A stretch of DNA of 13,213 nt from LSUCC0057 sp042091915 (lineage in GTDB: Bacteria; Pseudomonadota; Gammaproteobacteria; Pseudomonadales; Porticoccaceae): positions 1-13,213 of the forward strand of contig JBELGO010000046.1 in assembly GCA_042091915.1 (NCBI GenBank). The letters run 5' to 3'. Of this stretch, positions 7,350 through 13,213 are shown piece after piece. A program made the position numbers and the translations under genes. Position 1 is the first letter of the stretch. The number at the start of each line of letters is the position of its first letter. A model generated the notes under the pieces. The model was not told the DNA's origin. It did no database searches and saw only the letters and a list, made by a program, of their open reading frames with translations.

Positions 7350-7733
7350 CTAGAGAACTAAAATACCGTCCATCTCAACAGCGGCACCTTTGGGCAACTG
7401 GTTGATGCCAATGGCTGCGCGCGCGGGATAGGGCTGCTGAAAATATTCCGCCATCACCTCGTTGACGACAGCAAAGTTATCCAAGTCAGTCAGGTAGATG
7501 TTGAGTTTTACAATTTTACTAAGCGAGCCGCCGGCCGCTTCGCAGACCGCAGCAACATTGTCGAAGACCTGACGCACCTGCGCCTCGATTGAGCTGTCGA
7601 CCAGTTCCATCGTGGCCGGATTAAGAGGGATCTGACCTGACAGATAAACCGTGTTGTCGACCTTAACCGCTTGTGAATATGTGCCTATAGCAGCGGGGGC
7701 GTTGTCAGTAGAGATAATAGCTTTGTTGGTCAT
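7350..7733 (-). CDS. ridA: RidA family enamine/imine deaminase
   Basis: A 127-residue protein of the YjgF/YER057c/UK114 family, the standard length. RidA hydrolyses reactive 2-aminoacrylate and other enamine/imine intermediates released by PLP enzymes such as threonine dehydratase, protecting PLP-dependent enzymes in the cytosol. Landmarks are GTYSQAV (17-23), YLSGQIPLNP (30-39), the Arg105 in PYPARAAIGI that binds the substrate carboxylate, and the conserved Glu120 in VEMDGI. It lies 32 bases downstream of spoT on the same strand, as in Pseudomonas. Only a weak GGA is seen upstream of the ATG, at a long distance, so expression is probably through the gmk-rpoZ-spoT transcript. Its stop is one base from that of the convergent SDR gene, leaving no room for a terminator between them. 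Confidence 0.96.
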   Translation of the reverse strand: MTNKAIISTDNAPAAIGTYSQAVKVDNTVYLSGQIPLNPATMELVDSSIEAQVRQVFDNVAAVCEAAGGSLSKIVKLNIYLTDLDNFAVVNEVMAEYFQQPYPARAAIGINQLPKGAAVEMDGILVL

Positions 7734-7765
7734 AACAGAGGTTCCAAGAGGATGTAGTAAGAGAT

Positions 7766-9871
7766 TTAGTTGCGGCTTCTAGCCACGCGACGCACCGCGC
7801 TGAGTGCGCGCACGCGGCGTAAAATGTCCGCTAAGTGGCGTCTGTCGCGAACTGTGAGTTGGATATCGATAATGGTGGTGTAGGCGTCGCGATCAGAGGC
7901 GCTGATATTCTCAATGGTCGACTCTTGCTCGGTGATACGCGAGGCCAGGGTGGCGATAAAGCCGCGCTCGGGAGTGGCTTCAACTTTCAGTAGCACAGAG
8001 AACTCCGCCTTGACTGAGTTGGACCAGCTGAGCGGCATGCAGCGTTCAGAGTTGCGGCGTATCTCGTTGAGGTTGTGGCAGTTGTCGATATGCACAACCA
8101 AACCCTTGCCGGTAGAGAGATGGCCCATAATCGGGTCGCCAGGTATCGGACGACAGCAGCGAGCGTACTGCAGTATTAACCCTTCGGCGGCATCGATGAC
8201 AACCGGCAGAGGTTGTTCGCCACTGTCATCAAAGCTCTGTTGCGGCAGCAACAGTTTAGCCACCGCCAGTGGCACTCGGTTGCCGAGCCCGATCTGCTGC
8301 AAAATAGCTTCGAAGGTGGGCTCTTCACTCTGCTGTAAAAGATGCTTAATTTGGGACTTTTTAAGCGACTTATAGCTAATCTCGTAGCGCGCTAGAGCTT
8401 GGTCTAACATGCGCTTGCCCAGCTCTACAGATTGATCGTGCTGCTGCCCTTTTAGCCAGTGGCGGATGGCGCTGCGCGCCTTAGCCGTGACGACAAAATT
8501 GAGCCAGTTGGGGTTGGGCTGAGCGCCATCGGCGCGGATAATTTCAATGCGTTGGCCGCTCTGTAGCTGTTCTGACAGCGGCGTGAGCTGGCCATCGACT
8601 CGACAGGCGATACAGCTGTCGCCGATACGCGTATGCAGCGCATAGGCAAAATCGACCGGAGTCGACTTTGCCGGCAGTTCGATGATTTTACCTTTGGGGG
8701 TAAACAGATAAATTTCATCGGGAAAGAGATCATTTTTGACGTTTTCGAGAAATTCGACGGAGTCGCCAGCCTGGCGCTGCATGTCGAGCAGCCCCTGCAC
8801 CCAGCGCGCCGCACGTTTCTCGCTGGCCTCTTTACTGCGCACATTAGATTTGTACTCCCAGTGCGCGGCAATACCGTAGTTGGCCATGGCATCCATTTCG
8901 GCAGTGCGAATCTGCACTTCTATAACGACCCCGTGCAGCCCGACCAATACGGTGTGGAGGCTCTGGTAGCCGTTGGCTTTGGGTATGGCTATGTAGTCTT
9001 TAAACTCGCCGGGCACCGGTTTGTAGAGGTTGTGTATAACCCCCAATGCGCGATAACACTCGTCAACATTGTCGACCACAATACGCAGCGCGAAGACATC
9101 CATGATGTCGCGAAACGATTTCTTCTTTTCACGCATTTTGCGGTAGATGCTCCACAGGTGCTTCTCGCGGCCGTGGACATCGCCACTGATCCCCTCTAGC
9201 TCTAGCCGCTTGGCGATCGATAGCCGGATCTCTTCAATCAGTTCGGTGCGATTTTTCTTGGCCGCTTTAAGTGCCTCACGCAGCCGGCGGTGGCGCAACG
9301 GATACATCGCGGCAAAACCGAGATCTTCAAATTCGAGGCGGATATCGTTAATGCCCAGACGCTGAGCGATAGGCGCGTAGATATCTAAGGTCTCGCGCGC
9401 AACACGGCGCTTTTTTGTCGCATCGAGTGGCCCTAGGGTGCGCATATTGTGGAGGCGATCGGCAAGCTTTACCAACATCACGCGGATATCGCGCGACATG
9501 GCCAAGGTCATCTTCTGGAAACTTTCAGCTTGGCGCTCGGCTTTGCTCTGGAACTCAATGCCGGTTAATTTGCTGACGCCATCGACGAGCTCGGCAACAT
9601 CGCGGCCAAAACGGCGGCTGATTTGGCCCTTGGTGACACCGGTATCTTCGATCACATCGTGCAGCAGCCCAGCCATCAGACTCTCGTGATCGAGATGCAT
9701 GTCGGCGAGGATATGGGCTACAGCGAGGGGATGGGTGATGTAAGCATCACCCGAGGCGCGCAATTGGCCTCGATGTGATTGCTCAGAAAAGTGGTAGGCG
9801 CGCTCTATTGCGCGTACCTCTTTGGGGTCCAGATAGGCAGAGAGCTTGGCGGTGAGGACCTCAATGGTCAA
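7766..9871 (-). CDS. spoT: Bifunctional (p)ppGpp synthetase/hydrolase SpoT
   Basis: A 701-residue RelA/SpoT homologue. The N-terminal HD hydrolase has His47, HDVIED (71-76) and LADRLHNMRT (136-145). The synthetase domain has DIMDVFALRIV (255-265), IPKANGYQSLHT (296-307) and EVQIRT (318-323). A TGS domain follows (IYLFTPKGKIIELP, 387-400), then a conserved ARCCRPIPGD zinc-finger-type segment and a C-terminal ACT domain over about the last 75 residues. It makes and degrades the alarmone (p)ppGpp in response to starvation. The hydrolase residues and main synthetase blocks look intact. The short motif that is RxKD in bifunctional enzymes reads E-F-K-D (289-292). The start is TTG at 9869-9871: an in-frame TAA lies seven codons upstream, no ATG or GTG intervenes, and the N-terminus then aligns with the family. 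It follows rpoZ by 33 bases. Confidence 0.97.
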   Translation of the reverse strand: MTIEVLTAKLSAYLDPKEVRAIERAYHFSEQSHRGQLRASGDAYITHPLAVAHILADMHLDHESLMAGLLHDVIEDTGVTKGQISRRFGRDVAELVDGVSKLTGIEFQSKAERQAESFQKMTLAMSRDIRVMLVKLADRLHNMRTLGPLDATKKRRVARETLDIYAPIAQRLGINDIRLEFEDLGFAAMYPLRHRRLREALKAAKKNRTELIEEIRLSIAKRLELEGISGDVHGREKHLWSIYRKMREKKKSFRDIMDVFALRIVVDNVDECYRALGVIHNLYKPVPGEFKDYIAIPKANGYQSLHTVLVGLHGVVIEVQIRTAEMDAMANYGIAAHWEYKSNVRSKEASEKRAARWVQGLLDMQRQAGDSVEFLENVKNDLFPDEIYLFTPKGKIIELPAKSTPVDFAYALHTRIGDSCIACRVDGQLTPLSEQLQSGQRIEIIRADGAQPNPNWLNFVVTAKARSAIRHWLKGQQHDQSVELGKRMLDQALARYEISYKSLKKSQIKHLLQQSEEPTFEAILQQIGLGNRVPLAVAKLLLPQQSFDDSGEQPLPVVIDAAEGLILQYARCCRPIPGDPIMGHLSTGKGLVVHIDNCHNLNEIRRNSERCMPLSWSNSVKAEFSVLLKVEATPERGFIATLASRITEQESTIENISASDRDAYTTIIDIQLTVRDRRHLADILRRVRALSAVRRVARSRN

Positions 9872-9880
9872 TACAGTGCG

Positions 9881-9884
9881 CTCC
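9881..9884 (-). promoter_or_regulatory. Ribosome-binding site for the TTG start of spoT
   Basis: On the minus strand GGAG stands nine bases before the TTG at 9869-9871. With the in-frame stop a few codons upstream, this makes TTG the only workable start, which suggests deliberately modest translation of spoT. Confidence 0.6.
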
Positions 9885-9904
9885 GCTGGTTAGGAAGGTA
9901 GAGC

Positions 9905-10213
9905 TTACTCCGCCTCAGCAACAATGCCGCCGGCCAGCTCAGCAGCCAGTGCTGCGGTGAGATCGTCTAGCGCCATGGCGTCTTCGGCGGCAACGATTTC
10001 AAAGTCTTGCTCTACTTCGGTGAGAATATCGGGAGTGACAAAACCTTCTTCGATTTCGCGCAGGGCGATAACCGTTGGTTTGTCATTTTCTTCGGCTACC
10101 ATTGGCTCGCGGCCTTCGACAGCAAGTTGACGAGCGCGTTTAGCGCCAACCAGGACCAGTTCAAAACGGTTTTCGACGTGGTCGAGACAATCTTCTACGG
10201 TGATGCGAGCCAT
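9905..10213 (-). CDS. rpoZ: DNA-directed RNA polymerase omega subunit
   Basis: A 102-residue omega subunit (E. coli 91), which helps fold and hold beta-prime in RNA polymerase and, in E. coli, forms part of a ppGpp-binding site. The N-terminal MARITVEDCL, the NRFELVLVGAKRARQL block (15-30) and EENDKPTVIALREIEEG (41-57) are diagnostic. The acidic, alanine-rich tail after residue 70 is variable in the family and slightly longer here. The start is backed by GGAGT on the minus strand five bases before the ATG. It sits between gmk (84-base gap) and spoT (33-base gap), the conserved gmk-rpoZ-spoT order that joins GTP supply, the polymerase subunit and alarmone metabolism. A candidate internal promoter overlaps the end of gmk. 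Confidence 0.97.
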   Translation of the reverse strand: MARITVEDCLDHVENRFELVLVGAKRARQLAVEGREPMVAEENDKPTVIALREIEEGFVTPDILTEVEQDFEIVAAEDAMALDDLTAALAAELAGGIVAEAE

Positions 10214-10265
10214 GTTTACTCCGGCAAAGTACTAAATAATACAGGGAAACCCCAAAGGACCTTCT

Positions 10266-10294
10266 ATTTTAGCGGCCTTAGCGTTCCACCACAA
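10266..10294 (-). promoter_or_regulatory. Candidate internal promoter for rpoZ-spoT-ridA
   Basis: On the minus strand TTGTGG (10289-10294) and TAAAAT (10266-10271) are separated by exactly 17 bases. The -10 has five of six consensus matches and the -35 three. It straddles the last codons of gmk and would start transcription near 10259, about 45 bases before rpoZ. Predicted by eye. Confidence 0.35.
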
Positions 10295-10297
10295 CTG

Positions 10298-10915
10298 TTA
10301 GCTTTCGGTCAGTTCTTTTAATAGTACAACCTGCCGGGCTTGTTGTTGTGCAATGCGCAGCCTCTGGCTGGTGACAACGGCAACCAATTGCTCCAGTGCG
10401 GTGTCGAACTGGTCATTAATAATCAAGTAATCAGCGGCCGCATAGTGACGCATTTCGGCCTGAGCGGCGGCGACACGAGCCTCGATAACCTCAATAGTGT
10501 CTTGACCGCGACCGTCTAAGCGCTGGCGCAATGCCGCCAGCGAAGGGGGCAAAATAAAAATACTCACCGCAGCGGAATAGAGGCTGCGAATCTGTTCTGC
10601 ACCTTGATAATCGATCTCTAAAATAATGTCGTTACCGCTCGCCAAAGTGTTGTCGACCCACTGCTTGGAGGTACCGTAAAAATTGCCGTGTACCTCGGCC
10701 CACTCCAAAAAGTCACCGCTGCGACGGTTTGCGGCAAATGTATCGCGATCGATAAAGTGGTAATTGACACCATCGACCTCACCTGGGCGCGGGGCCCTAG
10801 TGGTGTGCGAGACAGAAACAGTTAGTTGTGGCACTTGTGGTAACAGTGCGCCAACTAAACTGGTTTTGCCCGCCCCCGATGGAGCGGAGATGATAAACAG
10901 AGAGCCGCTGCTCAT
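10298..10915 (-). CDS. gmk: Guanylate kinase
   Basis: A 205-residue guanylate kinase of typical length that phosphorylates GMP (and dGMP) with ATP to GDP, an essential cytosolic step toward GTP and hence (p)ppGpp. The P-loop is in ISAPSGAGKTS (9-19). The GMP-binding region shows SHTTRAPRPGEVDGVNYHF (36-54) and EWAEVHGNFYGT (71-82), followed by ILEIDYQGA (98-106) and the family Arg-rich lid (LRQRLDGRGQD). The start is chosen because Met-Ser-Ser-Gly aligns with the family N-terminus directly before the first beta strand. No convincing Shine-Dalgarno sequence precedes it. It heads the minus-strand gmk-rpoZ-spoT-ridA run and is separated from upstream yicC by a 287-base gap, so it probably has its own promoter there. 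Confidence 0.97.
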   Translation of the reverse strand: MSSGSLFIISAPSGAGKTSLVGALLPQVPQLTVSVSHTTRAPRPGEVDGVNYHFIDRDTFAANRRSGDFLEWAEVHGNFYGTSKQWVDNTLASGNDIILEIDYQGAEQIRSLYSAAVSIFILPPSLAALRQRLDGRGQDTIEVIEARVAAAQAEMRHYAAADYLIINDQFDTALEQLVAVVTSQRLRIAQQQARQVVLLKELTES

Positions 10916-11202
10916 GGCAAAAAACCCAACTTGTTAAAAGAGAGTCCATTCTACTCAGAGCGGTATGGTTATGGATAGTAGATATCTGTCTGGATTGCGT
11001 CACAAAGAGTAGTTGACAGCCATACGCCTAAATTACGCGGGCTTAATCTGCCAATAACGGTAGCGCGTTTAGTTTACATGGCAGCAACACTAATAGTACT
11101 GGCGCCCTTTGACATTATCATTCTGCCAAGCACAGCGCTGCTGTGGAGCCTGTGGCCGAAATAAAAAAACCTGTAGTAGCTTATTAGCCTGCTGTCTGAG
11201 GG
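10916..11202. other. Intergenic region between yicC and gmk
   Basis: These 287 bases are the largest non-coding gap in the window. They hold a weak candidate gmk promoter (10977-11005, minus), an isolated TTGACA on the plus strand (11013-11018) with no -10 at a usable distance, an AGATATCT palindrome (10980-10987), a CACAGC-N3-GCTGTG dyad, and a run of seven A (11163-11169) that would be seven T downstream of yicC. The T run is not preceded by a strong stem. A 28-codon plus-strand frame is described under findings. No known RNA gene was recognised. Confidence 0.6.
10977..11005 (-). promoter_or_regulatory. Weak candidate gmk promoter
   Basis: On the minus strand TTGTGA (11000-11005) and TCTACT (10977-10982) are 17 bases apart, each with four of six consensus matches. 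It would give a leader of about 55 bases before gmk. A promoter somewhere in this gap is expected from the gene layout, but this particular pair is only a guess. Confidence 0.2.
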
Positions 11203-12066
11203 TTATTCAATATTCTGGATCTGCTCGCGCATCTGCTCAATCAACACTTTAAGCTCAACCGACACTTGCGTGGTGAGGCTGGCGAGGGATTTAGAGCCCA
11301 GTGTGTTGGCTTCGCGGTTGAGCTCTTGCATTAAAAAGTCTAAGCGGCGGCCGCTGGGTTTTTTGTCGGCAAGTGCGCGGCGTATTTCTGTGAGGTGAGT
11401 TTCTAGGCGGTCGAGCTCTTCGTCGACATCGGCGCGGTTGGCAATAATCACCATCTCTTGTTCGAGTCGCTGTGGGTCGAGCTCGGCGGTAAACTCTTCT
11501 AACTTAGTGCGCAGCCGTTGACGCTGCTGGTCGAGTATGGCCGGCAGCTCTGCGCACACTAAATTCACTTGTTCGCCAATAGCGACGAGCCGCTGTTCTA
11601 TCAGCTCGGCGAGTTTGTCACCTTCGCGTTGGCGGGCACTGACAAGCTCTGTCACCGTCTCTGTAAAGCACGCTTTAACGGCCTCTTGTAGGGCATCGTT
11701 ATCTACCTGTTGTTCTTTAATGACCCCTGGCCAGCGCAACACATCGAGTGCAGAGAGCGGTGCCGGGTTGTTCATATTGGCCGCTAGCTGCTCGGCCAGT
11801 TTGAGGTATTGTTCAGCAACCGTGAGATCGGCAGAAACTGCACTATCACCCTGATTGAAGGCGAGCGAGATAGATATATCGAGCTTGCCGCGGGTGAGCT
11901 TTTGCCGCGCCTGTTCGCGCAGTGCCATCTCGCTGGCGCGCACGCTGTCTGGCATGCGAAAGTGTGTTTCCAAGTAGCGGCTATTGACCGAGCGCAGCTC
12001 GCAACTCACAGCTCCCCAATTAGTCTCTAAGGTGTGGCGGGCAAAGGCGGTCATACTGCGTGGCAT
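11203..12066 (-). CDS. yicC: YicC family endoribonuclease
   Basis: A 287-residue protein, the same length as E. coli YicC. The N-terminal RSMTAFAR (3-10), LRSVNSRYLETHFRMP (24-39) and LTRGKLD, the central LDVLRWPGV, and the C-terminal ANRADVDEELDRLETH, GRRLDFLMQELNREANT and VLIEQMREQIQNIE are all family hallmarks; the last is, as I recall, identical to E. coli. YicC proteins have been reported to act as endoribonucleases and, in E. coli, to promote decay of the small RNA RyhB with PNPase. The pairing with rph, another RNA-processing enzyme, is conserved in gammaproteobacteria. The start MPRSMTAF is preferred over Met5 because a GAGAG stretch lies about eight bases upstream of it. The gene is divergent from rph, and gmk lies downstream across a 287-base gap. 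Confidence 0.95.
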   Translation of the reverse strand: MPRSMTAFARHTLETNWGAVSCELRSVNSRYLETHFRMPDSVRASEMALREQARQKLTRGKLDISISLAFNQGDSAVSADLTVAEQYLKLAEQLAANMNNPAPLSALDVLRWPGVIKEQQVDNDALQEAVKACFTETVTELVSARQREGDKLAELIEQRLVAIGEQVNLVCAELPAILDQQRQRLRTKLEEFTAELDPQRLEQEMVIIANRADVDEELDRLETHLTEIRRALADKKPSGRRLDFLMQELNREANTLGSKSLASLTTQVSVELKVLIEQMREQIQNIE

Positions 12067-12102
12067 GGTGTGCTCTCTCGATGGTAGCGGTTGAATGCCA
12101 GT

Positions 12103-12111
12103 ATTCTAACA
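12103..12111 (-). promoter_or_regulatory. Candidate yicC promoter (extended -10)
   Basis: On the minus strand TGT-TAGAAT forms an extended -10 (TGnTAnAAT), about 37 bases upstream of the yicC ATG. No good -35 stands 16-18 bases further upstream, which extended -10 promoters can tolerate. Predicted by eye. Confidence 0.38.
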
Positions 12112-12148
12112 AACTTAGCGGCTTACAGAGCGCGAGCCGGTTTAAGTT

Positions 12149-12157
12149 TGCTACAAT
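12149..12157 (+). promoter_or_regulatory. Candidate rph-pyrE promoter (extended -10)
   Basis: TGC-TACAAT is an extended -10 with five of six matches in the hexamer. Transcription would start near 12164, giving a leader of about 55 bases before the rph ATG. The -35 region is not recognisable. It faces away from the yicC promoter, roughly 40 bases distant. Confidence 0.45.
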
Positions 12158-12175
12158 CGCGGCTCTTATTTTGGT

Positions 12176-12195
12176 CTGGCTCTACGCCAGTTTTT
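12176..12195 (+). terminator. Terminator-like hairpin in the rph leader, possible attenuator
   Basis: CTGGC (12176-12180), loop TCTAC and GCCAG (12186-12190) form a perfect 5-bp GC-rich stem followed at once by five T (12191-12195). It lies between the candidate rph start point and the rph ATG, and a T-rich stretch precedes it (12167-12173). The stem is short for an efficient intrinsic terminator, so partial termination or pausing is more likely than a full stop. Confidence 0.35.
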
Positions 12196-12219
12196 CATTC
12201 AGCTTTTAAGGTACCTTTT

Positions 12220-12942
12220 ATGGCCCGTCCCAGCGGCAGACGCGCAGAGCAACTGCGCCCAGTAAAAATCACTCGCAATTACACTGTCCACGCCGAGGGC
12301 TCTGTATTGGTAGAGTTTGGCGATACCAAGGTGATCTGCACCGCTTCGGTTGAACAGGGTGTACCGCGTTTTTTGCGTGGCAGTGGCCAGGGTTGGATTA
12401 CGGCTGAATACGGTATGTTGCCGCGCTCCACCGGTTCGCGCATGGGCCGCGAGGCTGCGCGTGGAAAACAGGGTGGGCGCACGCAAGAGATCCAGCGCCT
12501 GATTGGCCGCTCGCTGCGCGCTGCGGTGGATATGAAAAAACTTGGTGAAGTGACAATTACAGTCGACTGCGATGTTATTCAAGCCGATGGCGGCACGCGC
12601 ACAGCGTCGATCACCGGCGCCTGTGTGGCACTGGTGGATGCACTTAACTTCTTGCAGCGCAAAAAGTCACTCAAGGCCGATCCGCTCGAGTGTATGGTGG
12701 CAGCGGTTTCAGTGGGGATATACAACGGTGAGCCAGTGCTCGACTTAGATTATGCCGAAGATTCCACTGCAGAGACTGACATGAACGTAGTGATGACCAG
12801 TGCCGGCGGTTTTATTGAGGTACAGGGCACTGCAGAGGCGGCGCCGTTTAGTGCCGACGAAATGGCGGCAATGGTGGCGCTGGCACACAAAGGCATAGAA
12901 GATTTAGTGCGCGTGCAACAGATGGCGCTGGCGCAGGGTTAA
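12220..12942 (+). CDS. rph: Ribonuclease PH
   Basis: A 240-residue phosphorolytic 3'-5' exoribonuclease that trims the 3' ends of tRNA precursors and other structured RNAs, forming a hexameric ring. Family blocks are RPSGR (3-7), AEGSVLVEFGDTKVICTASVE (25-45), GWITAEYGMLPRST (58-71), GKQGGRTQEIQRLIGRSLR (82-100), the phosphate-binding GGTRTASITG (124-133) and LDLDYAEDSTAETDMNVV (174-191), which holds the catalytic aspartates (about 181 and 187). The start is the ATG at 12220, with AAGGT at 12208-12212 and homologues beginning at this Met. The frame is open further upstream from a TTG, but that segment lies before the likely transcription start. Unlike the frameshifted rph of E. coli K-12, this gene is intact. 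pyrE follows after 12 bases, so the two are co-transcribed. Confidence 0.97.
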   Translation: MARPSGRRAEQLRPVKITRNYTVHAEGSVLVEFGDTKVICTASVEQGVPRFLRGSGQGWITAEYGMLPRSTGSRMGREAARGKQGGRTQEIQRLIGRSLRAAVDMKKLGEVTITVDCDVIQADGGTRTASITGACVALVDALNFLQRKKSLKADPLECMVAAVSVGIYNGEPVLDLDYAEDSTAETDMNVVMTSAGGFIEVQGTAEAAPFSADEMAAMVALAHKGIEDLVRVQQMALAQG

Positions 12943-12954
12943 GGGGGCAGAGCG

Positions 12955-13213
12955 ATGAGCGATAACTACCAACAACAGTTTCTCGATACTGCACTCTCTA
13001 GTGGCGCACTGAAGTTTGGCGAGTTCACTTTAAAGTCTGGCCGAGTTTCGCCGTACTTTTTTAACGCTGGGCAGTTCTATACCGGCCGCGCGTTGGCGAC
13101 GCTGGGACGCTGTTATGCGGCTGCGATTGTCAAATCAGGCATTGAGTTTGATGTGTTGTTTGGCCCCGCCTATAAAGGCATCACCCTCGCCGCTGCTACC
13201 GCAGTGGCACTGG
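12955..13213 (+). CDS. pyrE: Orotate phosphoribosyltransferase, N-terminal part (3' end outside window)
   Basis: The first 86 codons of PyrE, which transfers ribose 5-phosphate from PRPP to orotate to make orotidine 5'-phosphate in pyrimidine synthesis. This short frame runs off the window end with no stop. The N-terminal FGEFTLKSGRVSPYFFNAG (about residues 21-39) and GIEFDVLFGPAYKGITLA are strong PyrE signatures, with FGPAYKG carrying the conserved substrate-site lysine. The PRPP-binding loop lies beyond the window. The Shine-Dalgarno AGGGGG (12942-12947) begins in the last base of the rph stop codon, seven bases before the ATG. Only 12 bases separate it from rph, so there is no room for the intercistronic attenuator that controls pyrE in E. 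coli, and no crc gene stands between them as in Pseudomonas. Confidence 0.95.
   Translation, partial: MSDNYQQQFLDTALSSGALKFGEFTLKSGRVSPYFFNAGQFYTGRALATLGRCYAAAIVKSGIEFDVLFGPAYKGITLAAATAVAL

Noticed and set aside
6901..10655. 14-base word CGCCAAAGTGTTGT occurring at about 6901 and 10644
   Set aside because: It falls in coding sequence of the SDR gene and gmk in unrelated contexts, with no flanking similarity; taken as chance.
11163..11200. Seven-T run downstream of yicC (minus strand) as a terminator
   Set aside because: No stable stem directly precedes the T run; the nearby CACAGC-N3-GCTGTG dyad lies after it and has no T tract of its own.
12091..12219. 43-codon upstream extension of rph from a TTG
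   Set aside because: RNase PH proteins begin at the ATG at 12220, which has its own AAGGT. The extension crosses the predicted promoter and a T-rich leader.

Overview
This window is a stretch of housekeeping chromosome from a gammaproteobacterium. No base counts were made, but it reads as moderately GC-rich. The gene order (epd-pgk-fba; oxyR-recG; gmk-rpoZ-spoT-ridA; yicC/rph-pyrE) and the protein wording look most like Pseudomonas and its marine relatives (Pseudomonadales/Cellvibrionales type). The oxyR-recG pairing, and gmk-rpoZ-spoT followed by ridA rather than trmH-recG, differ from E. coli. The genus cannot be named from this sequence alone. Genes are packed tightly, with no mobile element, CRISPR array, tRNA or rRNA seen.

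Layout. (1) Bases 1-3347, plus strand: the 3' end of epd, then pgk, a class II fructose-bisphosphate aldolase, and a secreted class A acid phosphatase whose ATG overlaps the aldolase stop. This is a gluconeogenesis/glycolysis and erythrose-4-phosphate operon with a periplasmic phosphatase attached. (2) Bases 3369-6444, minus strand: oxyR then recG, 4 bases apart, probably one oxidative-stress/DNA-repair transcript. The OxyR keeps Cys199 but has Leu at the position of the resolving Cys208. (3) Bases 6506-7348, plus strand: an atypical extended-SDR (YeeZ-like) gene with a TTG start, divergent from oxyR across a 61-base gap. That gap holds a good oxyR promoter and an AT-rich dyad. (4) Bases 7350-10915, minus strand: gmk, rpoZ, spoT (TTG start) and ridA, linking GMP phosphorylation, RNA polymerase omega and (p)ppGpp metabolism. 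(5) Bases 10916-11202: the only sizeable non-coding gap, with a weak candidate gmk promoter and a short hydrophobic reading frame of doubtful status. (6) Bases 11203-12066, minus strand: yicC. It is divergent from rph-pyrE (12220 to the window end, plus strand), with one extended -10 promoter in each direction. A small terminator-like hairpin lies in the rph leader.

The genes are ordinary core functions. I found no wholly new multi-gene system. The points worth a second look are deviations within known parts: OxyR without its resolving cysteine, an E-F-K-D version of the SpoT RxKD motif, the phosphatase coupled to aldolase, a possible attenuator ahead of rph-pyrE, and the compact oxyR/SDR control region. 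Function calls rest on recognised family motifs and remembered homologues. No database search was run.
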